Assembly: GCA_904420265.1 (NCBI GenBank)
Contig: CAJFUU010000079.1
Span: 1-7,169, forward strand
Reading direction: 5' to 3'
DNA from: an uncultured Clostridia bacterium
GTDB taxonomy: Bacteria > Bacillota > Clostridia > Christensenellales > Aristaeellaceae
Length of the DNA: 7,169 nt
Numbering within the stretch: position 1 is the first letter of the stretch; every line of letters starts with the position of its first letter. Of the stretch, positions 1-6,546 are shown piece after piece. The notes beneath the pieces are model-generated. The model saw only the letters and a program-made list of their open reading frames with translations. It had not been told where the DNA came from and did not search any database. A program made the position numbers and the translations under genes.

Positions 1-1
1 C

Positions 2-1336
2 TACGCCCAGGTGGTGCCCATGGAGGACATCAACCTCCACTTCACCGGGGACTTCCACGCCATCGGGGCGGCCAACAACCTCCTGGCCGCCATGCTGGAC
101 AACCACATCTATCAGGGCAACGCCCTGAATATCGACCCCCGGCGCATCGCCTGGAAGCGCTGCGTGGACATGAACGACCGCCAACTCCGCTTTGTGGTGG
201 ACGGCCTGGGCGGACGCGTCAACGGCGTCCCGCGCGAGGATGGTTACGATATTACCGTGGCCAGCGAAATCATGGCCGTGCTTTGCCTCGCCAATAGCCT
301 TGCCGATTTGAAAGAGCGGCTCTCCCGCGTCATCGTCGGCTATACATACGACGAAAAGCCCGTTACGGCGGGAGATTTGAAAGCCGCCGGCGCCATGACG
401 GCGCTTTTGAAGGACGCCGTCAAGCCCAACCTGGTGCAGACGCTGGAACACACCCCGGCGCTGATTCACGGCGGCCCCTTTGCCAATATCGCCCACGGCT
501 GCAACAGCGTATTGGCCACGCGCATGGCCCTGAAACTGGGCGATTACGCCGTTACCGAGGCCGGCTTCGGCGCGGATTTGGGCGCGGAGAAGTTCCTGGA
601 CATCAAGTGCCGCATGGCGGGCCTGCGCCCGGCGGCAGTGGTGGTGGTGGCCACAGTGCGGGCGCTTAAACTGCACGGCGGCGTGAAAAAGGACGAACTC
701 AAACAGGAAAACCTTGAAGCGCTGGAAAAGGGTCTGCCCAATCTTTTGCGCCACGTGTCCAACATTACAAACGTTTACGGCCTGCCCTGCGTAGTGGCCG
801 TCAACCGCTTCCCGGACGACACGGAGGCGGAACTTAAACTGGTGGAAGAAAAATGCCGCGCCCTGGGCGTGAACGTGGCCCTTTCCGAGGTTTGGGCCCG
901 GGGCGGCGCCGGCGGCGTGGCGCTGGCCGAGGAAGTGGTGCGCCTGTGTGAAGCGGAAAATCACTTCCGGTACAGCTACGAGCTGGACGGCGGCATTGAA
1001 GACAAACTCAACGCCATCGTGCGCCGCGTCTATGGCGGCGCAGGCGTGGAACTTCTGCCTGCGGCCAGGAAGCAGGCCCGTCAACTTGCGGAAATGGGCT
1101 TTGGGAACCTTCCGGTATGCGTGGCCAAGACGCAGTACAGCTTCTCCGACGACCCCAAAAAGCTGGGCGCGCCGGAAGGCTTCACCGTTACGGTGCGCAA
1201 TTTGCGCGTCTCGGCGGGCGCGGGTTTCATCGTCGCCCTCACCGGCGATATTATGACCATGCCGGGCCTTCCCAAAGTACCGGCGGCTGAAAAAATAGAC
1301 GTGGACGCCCAGGGCCGCATCACAGGCCTGTTCTGA
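2..1336 (+). CDS. fhs: Formate--tetrahydrofolate ligase (10-formyl-THF synthetase), C-terminal 444 residues, 5' truncated by window edge
   Basis: This cytosolic enzyme joins formate to tetrahydrofolate using ATP, giving 10-formyl-THF and feeding one-carbon metabolism (purine synthesis, and the methyl branch of the Wood-Ljungdahl pathway where present). The frame is open from base 2. Its first codon is the Tyr that closes the family's KGGAAGGGY signature, followed by AQVVPMEDINLHFTGDFHA. The second family signature, EHTPALIHGGPFANIAHG, lies near residue 155, and the C-terminus has the typical MTMPGLPKVPAAEKIDVD run ending in GLF and TGA. Family members are about 556-560 residues, so roughly 112 are missing upstream, including the ATP-binding P-loop. 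No frameshift or lost motif is visible. The GTG and ATG codons at 11 and 20 are internal, not starts. Whether the organism is acetogenic cannot be judged from this gene alone. The identification is essentially certain by family motifs. Confidence 0.98.
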   Translation, partial: YAQVVPMEDINLHFTGDFHAIGAANNLLAAMLDNHIYQGNALNIDPRRIAWKRCVDMNDRQLRFVVDGLGGRVNGVPREDGYDITVASEIMAVLCLANSLADLKERLSRVIVGYTYDEKPVTAGDLKAAGAMTALLKDAVKPNLVQTLEHTPALIHGGPFANIAHGCNSVLATRMALKLGDYAVTEAGFGADLGAEKFLDIKCRMAGLRPAAVVVVATVRALKLHGGVKKDELKQENLEALEKGLPNLLRHVSNITNVYGLPCVVAVNRFPDDTEAELKLVEEKCRALGVNVALSEVWARGGAGGVALAEEVVRLCEAENHFRYSYELDGGIEDKLNAIVRRVYGGAGVELLPAARKQARQLAEMGFGNLPVCVAKTQYSFSDDPKKLGAPEGFTVTVRNLRVSAGAGFIVALTGDIMTMPGLPKVPAAEKIDVDAQGRITGLF

Positions 1337-1462
1337 GCGCGACGCGTTCGAAAGGCGCTGAAACGCCTGGGCTTGCAAAACAAACGGGATTCACGCAGGC
1401 GCGGCTTCGCCGGTACGGCAAGCCCTGCCGGCAGCGCGACTGCGAGACGGGGAAAAGGCGTT

Positions 1463-1495
1463 TGCCCATGCCAAACGCATGGGCATTTCCTTTTT
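1463..1495 (+). terminator. Rho-independent terminator downstream of fhs
   Basis: A perfect 8-bp stem (TGCCCATG at 1463-1470 with CATGGGCA at 1478-1485) and a 7-nt loop are followed by TTTCCTTTTT. It lies about 125 bp after the fhs stop and before the next gene on the same strand, so it probably separates the two transcripts. An alternative 7-bp pairing, GCGTTTG (1458-1464) with CAAACGC (1472-1478), overlaps and excludes it. Confidence 0.8.
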
Positions 1496-1594
1496 GCGCC
1501 AGGCCCCAAGGCTTGGAGCATTATATTGCGCATGTGGAGAAGGGCTGGACGGCCGCGCGCCCGCTTTCGGGGAACTGTTTGCGGCGCCATTCTG

Positions 1595-1606
1595 TACAAA
1601 GGCGGG
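1595..1606 (+). promoter_or_regulatory. Ribosome-binding leader of the first membrane paralog
   Basis: TACAAAGGCGGG ends 8 nt before the ATG at 1615. The identical 12-mer lies just before the second paralog at 2980-2991. Conservation of this block at the same place supports it as the ribosome binding site (a GGCGGG variant rather than GGAGGG) and supports the chosen starts in both genes. Confidence 0.7.
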
Positions 1607-1614
1607 GGATCACC

Positions 1615-2910
1615 ATGAGGGGATATATGAAGCTGCTTGGGAAATCGGCGCTGCTGGTCGCGGCGTGCATCGCCGTGGGCTTTGCGCTGCTGCTGGCCGC
1701 GTTCGCCCTGCCAACGCAGAACATGGAGAAAAACGTATATGCCTCCGCCGGCGTGTTTGCAGAGGAAGGAAGCTATCCGGAAGTGGATGTTCTGGGCATC
1801 CGTTCCATGCTGAGCAACAGCTCCGACGCCCTGATGCTGATGAGCGCCGGCTATCGCGCCGCGGACGCTTCGCTTATTGAGCGGATGGTGAACGTCTATC
1901 GCCCGCTGATGCGCGGCGAAGACGCGGCGCAGGTAATCGTTTCCTGTTATGGCGAGGGAGAAACCCCGGATATGATCGTCTCCTATGGGCGCTATTGGCA
2001 TGGTTACATGCTCACGCTCAAGCCGCTTTTAAGCGTTTTCAATTACAGCCAGATCCGCGTGGTGAACGCCGCAGTGGTGGCGGCGCTGGCGCTCTGGCTG
2101 GTGGTGTTATTGTGGCGTCGGCAGTTGAAAAGGTATATCCTTCCCTATGGCATTGCTCTTTTGCTCATCAATCCCTTCGCCATTGCCCAGTCGCTGCACT
2201 CCATGAGCGTTTACTGCGTTTATTCCGCGGCCTCCATTGCGTTTTTGTGGAAGCGCGACTGGTTGATGCCGCGCCGGGATCGCCTTTTGCTGTTTTTCAC
2301 GCTCACAGGCTGCCTGACGAGCTATTTCGACCTGCTGACCTTCCCCTTTATCAGCTTCGGGGTGCCGGCGGTGTTTTACCTCTGCTGCACGCAGGAAAAC
2401 TGGAAACAGGCGCTCAAATCGCTGCTGCTTATGATGGTTTCCTGGTTTGTGGGCTATGTGGGCATGTGGGCTGGAAAATGGGTTCTTGGCACGCTGCTGG
2501 GCGGCGGCAATCTGTTGGAGGACGCGCTGCAAATCATCCGGATGCGCACATCCATGTCCAGCGTCACGGGCGAGAGCGTCTCTCTGTATATGCTCATCAA
2601 ACGGCAGCTGTACCGCATCATCTCGCCCGCACTGGCGTTGGCGGCGGCATACCTGGCGGTTACCGGCGTCTGTTTTGCGCGGCGCGCGCCCCGGCAGAAG
2701 CTGGCGGGGAAGGCGTGGGCACCATTCATCGCGCTGTGCGTTCTGCCGTTTGTTTGGTATGTATGCGCGGCAAACCACTCCTATGTGCATGCCTTTTTCA
2801 CCTACCGGGAACTTGTTATCACCGCCCTTTCCGGCATGTGTCTGTTTGCAAAATTCGCGGCAAAGCCGCATCCGCCAGCGCTGAAGGGCGAAGCGCATCC
2901 GTTAGATTGA
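1615..2910 (+). CDS. Multi-pass membrane protein of unknown function, intact first copy of a tandem pair
   Basis: I do not recognise a named family for this 431-residue protein. An N-terminal hydrophobic segment (about 10-32) is followed by a polar stretch to about 145, probably outside the cell. Then come roughly eight hydrophobic segments: about 150-167, 173-192, 198-212, 223-257, 268-296, 336-355, 368-386 and 399-413. One extracytoplasmic loop followed by many membrane helices resembles GT-C glycosyltransferases, but that is only an architectural guess. Blocks shared with the downstream paralog include SYGRYWHGYMLTLKPLLS / TYGRYWHGYLVTLKPLLS (about 123-140), the SYFDLLT/SYLDLMT motif (about 236-242), WFVGYxGMWAGKW (about 277-289) and NHSxxHxxFTYR (about 387-398). 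The start at 1615 fits the conserved leader and paralog alignment; an ATG at 1627 is possible. It is separated from fhs by a terminator. The reading frame is sound; the function is unknown. Confidence 0.88.
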   Translation: MRGYMKLLGKSALLVAACIAVGFALLLAAFALPTQNMEKNVYASAGVFAEEGSYPEVDVLGIRSMLSNSSDALMLMSAGYRAADASLIERMVNVYRPLMRGEDAAQVIVSCYGEGETPDMIVSYGRYWHGYMLTLKPLLSVFNYSQIRVVNAAVVAALALWLVVLLWRRQLKRYILPYGIALLLINPFAIAQSLHSMSVYCVYSAASIAFLWKRDWLMPRRDRLLLFFTLTGCLTSYFDLLTFPFISFGVPAVFYLCCTQENWKQALKSLLLMMVSWFVGYVGMWAGKWVLGTLLGGGNLLEDALQIIRMRTSMSSVTGESVSLYMLIKRQLYRIISPALALAAAYLAVTGVCFARRAPRQKLAGKAWAPFIALCVLPFVWYVCAANHSYVHAFFTYRELVITALSGMCLFAKFAAKPHPPALKGEAHPLD

Positions 2911-2935
2911 CATTTTCCTTGCGGAATGCCATGAT
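2907..2935 (+). promoter_or_regulatory. Candidate sigma-A promoter for the second paralog
   Basis: A perfect TTGACA (2907-2912) is followed after 17 nt by CATGAT (2930-2935), a 4-of-6 match to TATAAT. The -35 box overlaps the stop codon of the preceding gene, and transcription would begin about 55 nt before the GTG at 2998. It would let the second paralog be transcribed on its own. The weak -10 box keeps this tentative. Confidence 0.4.
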
Positions 2936-2979
2936 ATAGCCGCTGCCGTCAGGAAGATGGGGAAGGACGCGCTTATTTA

Positions 2980-2991
2980 TACAAAGGCGGG
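2980..2991 (+). promoter_or_regulatory. Ribosome-binding leader of the second paralog, decides the GTG start
   Basis: TACAAAGGCGGG is identical to the block before the first paralog and lies 6 nt upstream of GTG at 2998. It overlaps the TTG at 2992, which makes that TTG an unlikely start. Starting at GTG also aligns VKTYVKLFGKSALL with MRGYMKLLGKSALL of the first copy. Confidence 0.7.
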
Positions 2992-3275
2992 TTGTATGTG
3001 AAAACATACGTAAAATTATTCGGGAAGTCGGCGCTGCTGGTTGCGGCATGCGTTGTCGTGGGCTTTGCGCTGTTGCTGGCCGCGTTTGCGCTTCCGACGG
3101 AGCCGATGGCGGAAAACGCCATTGCCTCGGCGGGCGTCTTTGAGGAGGAAGGCACCTATCCCACGGTGAACTTTCTTGGCGTGGACACGATGCTGGATAA
3201 CTTTACCGATTCGATTATGTTGATACAGGCCGCCTATCGCGAAGACGCGTCCCTGATCGACCGGACGATCAATGT

Positions 3276-3303
3276 ATACCGCCCCTTCGGGCACGGCGTA
3301 AGT
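3276..3303 (+). repeat. 28-bp direct repeat, copy 1, bounding the insertion
   Basis: It begins ATACCGCCCCTTCGGGC and ends GGCGTAAGT. It is identical at all 28 positions to 3338-3365, with a start-to-start distance of 62 bp. It contains a small GCCC-CTTC-GGGC hairpin. Confidence 0.95.
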
Positions 3304-3337
3304 GCGAAGCTGAATGATGTTATAGCGCCCCCAGGCC

Positions 3338-3365
3338 ATACCGCCCCTTCGGGCACGGCGTAAGT
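3338..3365 (+). repeat. 28-bp direct repeat, copy 2, bounding the insertion
   Basis: Exact copy of 3276-3303. The 34 bp between the copies (3304-3337) have no counterpart in the upstream paralog. In the current frame this copy creates the premature TAA at 3361-3363. Confidence 0.95.
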
Positions 3366-3398
3366 CCCGTCGAAAACTTTGCGTCCTATCTGGAAACC

Positions 3399-3407
3399 GG
3401 GGGGGGG
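3399..3407 (+). repeat. Run of nine G residues inside the second paralog
   Basis: Nine consecutive Gs encode Gly-Gly-Gly (with the flanking codon) in the reconstructed frame, where the first paralog has no such run. Homopolymers of this length can slip in replication. The present length keeps the downstream frame, so this tract is not the cause of the lesion; the premature stop lies upstream of it. Confidence 0.85.
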
Positions 3408-4352
3408 ACGCATGAAAGCGGCAGCACTTACGGCCGCTATTGGCATGGTTATCTCGTCACGCTGAAGCCGCTGCTGAGCGCCTTTACCTATGGGCAAATC
3501 CGCACGATCAACGCCTTCTGGGTGGCGGCGCTCGCGCTGGCGACGGCGTTTTTGATGCATGCGCGCAAGTTGGGGCGGTATATCCTCCCCTTTGTAATCA
3601 CGCTGCTTTTGATCGACCCATTCGCCATTTCAATGTCCCTGTTTTATACGTCGGTTTACACGGTGGCCATGTTGACCTCCATCGCGTTCCTGCTCAAGCG
3701 GGATTGGCTGTGCGAGCGAAAGGAACGGCTGGCGCTGCTTTTTGTGCTGGCGGGTTGCGCAACGAGTTACCTTGACCTTATGACCTATCCGCTGTTGGCC
3801 TATGGCATACTGGCGACGCTGTGCCTTTGCAGCGCGGAGGGCGGTTGGAAGCAGGGGCTGAAACTGGTGGCGGTAACGCTGGCCGCATGGTTTGTGGGCT
3901 ATGCGGGCATGTGGGCCGGCAAGTGGATCATCGGCGCGCTGTTTGGCGGCGAGGACATGGGCGTGCTCGAAACCATCCAGTTGCGGGCATCTACATCGGC
4001 TGCGCCCGGCGTGGACATCTCCTTTGTCAGAATTGTTTTGCGGCAGCTGGTTCGCCTGCGTTCGCCGGCGCTGGTTGCGGGCCTGCTTTATGTGGCGATT
4101 GCCGGCGTCTGTTTCCTGCGGCGCTCGCCCCGCCAAAAACTGACCGGACTGGCCTGGACGTCTTACATCGCGGTATGCCTGCTTCCCCTTTTGTGGGACG
4201 CCGCCATACAAAACCATTCTTTTATCCATCCTTGGTTTACATATCGCATACTGGCCATATGCGCTTTTGCGGGAATGTGTCTGTTCGCGCGGTTTTCCGC
4301 AAAGACAAACGACGCCCGGGCATTGCGCGCGTAAGGCGCATTGTCCCCATAC

Positions 4353-4388
4353 AGCCGCTTTCAAACCGTTTTGAAAGCGGCTTTTCTT
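4353..4388 (+). terminator. Strong rho-independent terminator after the membrane paralogs
   Basis: A perfect 13-bp stem (AGCCGCTTTCAAA at 4353-4365 with its complement at 4370-4382), a 4-nt loop and the tail TTTTCTT lie about 20 bp after the TAA of the second paralog. A related hairpin of the same core sequence occurs at 4656-4699. Confidence 0.9.
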
Positions 4389-4411
4389 GTCAAAAGCGTA
4401 TTTTTGACAAG
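4386..4411. repeat. 10-bp perfect inverted repeat next to the terminator
   Basis: CTTGTCAAAA (4386-4395) pairs perfectly with TTTTGACAAG (4402-4411) around a 6-nt loop. No T-run follows, so it is not itself an obvious terminator on the plus strand. Confidence 0.75.
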
Positions 4412-4655
4412 TTTGCGGACGGGGAGCATCTCCCCCGCCGGGTGTCACGGCTCAGATTTTCAATTTGAGCCGTGGCGGTTTCTCCTTTGGCGAAACCGCA
4501 GAAGCCGCAGGATTGCGCCTCCTGCCGCCCTCTCCAATTTTTGCTCGCGCCGCTGCGCGACAAAGCGAAATTGCAAGGAAACGCATACATGCCGCCGGGA
4601 ACGATGAAAGCGCGAAAGGGTCGCTGCCCTCTCGCGCTCTCCTGCGTTTTTCTGA
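4412..4655. other. Gene-free interior with dense short hairpins
   Basis: I see no gene here. It holds several inverted repeats: GGGGA/TCCCC (4421-4435); CACGGCTCA with TGAGCCGTG (4446-4454, 4466-4474); GCGGTTTC with GAAACCGC (4475-4482, 4492-4499); GCAGGA with TCCTGC (4507-4525); and AGCGCGA-AGGG with CCCT-TCGCGCT (4609-4638), in which all 11 pairs match around single A and C bulges. The function is unknown. It could be a non-coding repeat element or a structured RNA. Confidence 0.5.
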
Positions 4656-4699
4656 CAGCCCGAGCCGCTTGCAAACCTGTTTGAGAGCGGCTTGGGCTG
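4656..4699. repeat. Long imperfect hairpin related to the terminator at 4353
   Basis: Paired blocks from outside in are CAGCCC/GGGCTG, AGCCGCT/AGCGGCT and CAAAC/GTTTG, with 1-2 nt mismatches between them. The 30-bp core at 4663-4692 matches 26 of 30 positions of the terminator core at 4353-4382. No T-run follows on either strand, so it is not a typical terminator. Confidence 0.75.
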
Positions 4700-4704
4700 C
4701 ATAA

Positions 4705-4728
4705 CAAAACCCCCGCTTTGAGCGGGGG
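4705..4728 (-). terminator. Rho-independent terminator for the YibE/F gene
   Basis: Read on the minus strand, CCCCCGCT-CAA-AGCGGGGG (8-bp perfect stem) is followed by TTTTGTT. It lies about 180 bp downstream of the minus-strand stop at 4908. The plus strand has no T-run after the stem, so orientation is clear. Weaker hairpins nearer the stop (GGCGGC/GCCGCC at 4880-4895; GCTGC/GCAGC at 4762-4776) may add to transcript end formation. Confidence 0.75.
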
Positions 4729-4907
4729 CCAAAGGGAAGCCTGACGCAAAAAGGCCGATGGGCTGCTTTCGGCAGCGCCCAGGGGAATGGGGCGCGCGCG
4801 GCGATTCAGAGCGCGTGCGCGCTGCCAGCATCGTGCCGGCGCAAAATGGCAATCTGCCTTCAAAACGCCGCGGGGCGAAGGCGGCTTCGGCCGCCATGGC
4901 ACATGGA

Positions 4908-6092
4908 TTACGCCTCCGGAAGGGTTTTGCTTTCCTGCGGCTCTGCCGCCTGCGCCCGCTTTGTTTTTTCGCGCGTATGGCGGGTGTAGAGCATGGAGGC
5001 GGCCACGGCGGTCAGCGGCGCGGCGGCCACCAGGCCAAAGCTGCCCACCAGCGTGTTCATAAGCTGGCTGGCCACATACTTGAGGTTGAGCAAATCCACC
5101 ACCGGCGTGCCCTGCCCGGCGAAGTACATCAGCATGGAAAGGTAATTGCCCGAATAGGCCAGCATCAGCGTGGTCGTCTGCGTTCCGAGCACACCGCGGC
5201 CGATGGAAACGCCGCTCTTGAGCAGCGCCCCGGCGCTGATGTCCGGGCGATGATAGACGATTTCTTCGCAGGAAATGGACACGTCCATGCTCAAATCCAT
5301 CAGCGCTCCGGCGTTGGCGATGAACACCATGCCAATGTACAGCGCCTTGGGGTCTACGGTCATGGCCGACTGGGAGAGCAGGGGCACAATGTAGGGCGTG
5401 TCGCCGCCGTCGAGTTTGAGCACGTCGGTAAACACATAGGCCAGCACGCATGTAACCAGCGTGCCCATGACCGAGCCGACCATGGCCACGAGACATTTTT
5501 TCGTCCAACCGGCTACGAGCAGGTCGATGATGACCGTGAGGATAAGCACGGTGGCAAAAGAAGCGAGAATGGGATCCACGCCGCGCAGAAGCAGGGGGAT
5601 GAGCAGTTTCCAGATCATCACTACGCTGGAGACAAGGGACACCAGCGCGCCGCAGCCCACCGCGCCGCCTACGGCAATGAGGGCGAGGGCGAGCGCGGCA
5701 AAAATCCAGCCCTCTACGCCGATACGGTAGTGGTCGATGAGCGTGACGGTGAGGCCGTTTGCGCCCATCTGAACCATGGCATGGGCGACATCGCCGACTT
5801 CGAAGAGCTTGTCTTTGTCCAGGGCGGAGTTTTGGTAGTTGTGGGCGGAAGCGGTTTCGCCCGCATACTCGCCGGTGAGCACGGTCACTTCGCAGTTCTG
5901 CGAGCCGGAGTAGACGATGCCCAAAGGATAAAGCTGGGTATTGTCCACGCTGTCAATGCGCACCTGTTCGCGGGGAATGGCCGAGGAAGGATTGGTGTAC
6001 GCATCGGGAATCAGGCACAACAGGCCGCAAACCACAAGCATCACAGCGGAAAAAATCAGGTTTGACTTCGATTTTCTGCCAAGTTTTTTCAT
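4908..6092 (-). CDS. YibE/F-family multi-pass membrane protein
   Basis: A complete 394-residue integral membrane protein of the YibE/F-like family (Pfam PF07907), whose molecular role is not established. An N-terminal membrane segment (about 11-28) precedes a soluble, probably extracytoplasmic domain to about 127. Several membrane segments follow between about 129 and 370, ending in a basic and acidic cytoplasmic tail. Family hallmarks are FIANAGALMDLSMDVSISCEE (258-277, in the usual ANAGAxMDxxMD form), then LLKSGVSIGRGVLGTQTTTLMLAYSG (290-315). The start is ATG 6092 because GGAGG lies 5 nt upstream on the minus strand; an in-frame upstream ATG at 6146 lacks such a site and would add a non-hydrophobic 18-residue extension. 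It appears monocistronic: a terminator follows, and nearly 1 kb of non-coding DNA separates it from the phosphatase gene upstream. The family call is firm; the substrate is unknown. Confidence 0.93.
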   Translation of the reverse strand: MKKLGRKSKSNLIFSAVMLVVCGLLCLIPDAYTNPSSAIPREQVRIDSVDNTQLYPLGIVYSGSQNCEVTVLTGEYAGETASAHNYQNSALDKDKLFEVGDVAHAMVQMGANGLTVTLIDHYRIGVEGWIFAALALALIAVGGAVGCGALVSLVSSVVMIWKLLIPLLLRGVDPILASFATVLILTVIIDLLVAGWTKKCLVAMVGSVMGTLVTCVLAYVFTDVLKLDGGDTPYIVPLLSQSAMTVDPKALYIGMVFIANAGALMDLSMDVSISCEEIVYHRPDISAGALLKSGVSIGRGVLGTQTTTLMLAYSGNYLSMLMYFAGQGTPVVDLLNLKYVASQLMNTLVGSFGLVAAAPLTAVAASMLYTRHTREKTKRAQAAEPQESKTLPEA

Positions 6093-6184
6093 ATGGACCT
6101 CCGTTTGTTCCAAACCGCCCCACCGGGGCAGAAAATTTGCTCCCATCCGAACCCATCGAAACCCCGCCGGAGGCCAATGGGATT

Positions 6185-6207
6185 CTCAAGGGTCAATGAC
6201 CCTTGAG
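6185..6207. repeat. Perfect 11-bp palindrome upstream of the YibE/F gene
   Basis: Arms CTCAAGGGTCA (6185-6195) and TGACCCTTGAG (6197-6207) are exact complements around a single A. It lies about 93 nt upstream of the YibE/F start. No T-run follows on either strand. It could be an operator-like site, a transcript hairpin or a dispersed palindrome. Confidence 0.75.
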
Positions 6208-6385
6208 CGGGTGCGGGCAGAGCTCGCCGTAACCCCGCCGCCCGTATCAACCGGCTCGCCCAGCGAACAGAACAACCCCGCGCCGCTTTCCGCACGCCCG
6301 GCCAATCGAGCCTTTCAGCGCAAAAACTTCTCAAATCCCATCCCTCTTCGCGTCCCCAAAATCCGGGCGTGCCTCTCCGCGCAGC

Positions 6386-6403
6386 GCCCTTGCACGCAAG
6401 GGC
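6386..6403. repeat. Perfect 8-bp palindrome
   Basis: GCCCTTGC (6386-6393) and GCAAGGGC (6396-6403) are perfect complements separated by AC. This is the second of three tight palindromes in the same gene-free region; no T-run follows. Confidence 0.6.
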
Positions 6404-6435
6404 AAGCAGCGTCGCCAAGCGCCTTCCGAAGCGTC

Positions 6436-6452
6436 CCTGCCCAATGGGCAGG
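6436..6452. repeat. Perfect 7-bp palindrome
   Basis: CCTGCCC (6436-6442) and GGGCAGG (6446-6452) flank AAT. The CAATG centre is shared with the palindrome at 6185-6207. The sequence after it (GCAACGTC) resembles that after the previous palindrome (AGCAGCGTC). Confidence 0.55.
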
Positions 6453-6546
6453 CAACGTCAATCCGCGTCAGCCGCCTGAGATGCCCACCCGCCAAATGAA
6501 CCGCATGCACGCCAGGACGCATGAATGGTGGAAACGTCTCCGCGCG

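Larger units (their letters stand above)
2998..4334 (+). pseudogene. Second membrane paralog, broken by a 62-bp insertion with direct repeats
   Basis: This is the same unrecognised membrane protein as the gene upstream. From GTG 2998 the frame gives 121 residues and stops at TAA 3361-3363. The remainder, in another frame, is open from 3318 to the TAA at 4332-4334. Removing one 62-bp period (for example 3276-3337) fuses the two halves into 424 residues that align with the first copy end to end: NVYRPFGHGVSPVENF, then TYGRYWHGYLVTLKPLL, later SYLDLMTYP, WFVGYAGMWAGKW and NHSFIHPWFTYR. More than half of the aligned residues are identical by eye. Near the 5' end (1639-1716 against 3019-3096) the DNA differs mostly at third codon positions, so both copies were under protein-level selection. 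A separate product from the second half would need a start such as GTG 3522, which has no clear ribosome binding site. I call it a recent pseudogene; a strain-level variant or an assembly error is also possible. Confidence 0.8.
6093..6546. other. Gene-free upstream region of the YibE/F gene
   Basis: No reading frame here has a plausible start, ribosome binding site or recognisable product on either strand. It contains the YibE/F ribosome binding site (GGAGG on the minus strand, complement at 6098-6102), a small GCCCC/GGGGC hairpin (6117-6129) and three tight palindromes listed separately. I could not find a convincing -35/-10 pair for the YibE/F gene. Confidence 0.55.

Noticed and set aside
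1081..2001. Minus-strand open frame of 306 codons under the fhs end and the first paralog
   Set aside because: It is antisense to two genes supported by motifs or by a paralog, it spans the fhs terminator and it shows no recognisable domain.
3276..3365. Insertion sequence or transposon at the 28-bp repeats
   Set aside because: The inserted segment is only 62 bp, has no terminal inverted repeats and no transposase. 28-bp direct repeats are far longer than usual target-site duplications.
3318..4334. Independent second gene formed by the downstream half of the broken paralog
   Set aside because: The first usable start (GTG 3522) lies inside the conserved region, has no clear ribosome binding site and would lose the N-terminal membrane segment and the outer domain.
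4390..5508. Minus-strand open frame of 372 codons in another frame through the YibE/F gene and the hairpin region
   Set aside because: It overlaps the real YibE/F gene in a different frame and runs through terminators. Composition is Arg/Ala/Gly-rich, with no family motif.
4758..6065. Long plus-strand open frame (435 codons), rich in His, Gly and Arg
   Set aside because: It is antisense to the YibE/F gene, which has clear family motifs and a ribosome binding site. The composition is typical of a shadow frame in GC-rich DNA.
6185..6207. Rho-independent terminator at the 11-bp palindrome
   Set aside because: Neither strand has a T-run after the stem, and no gene ends just before it.
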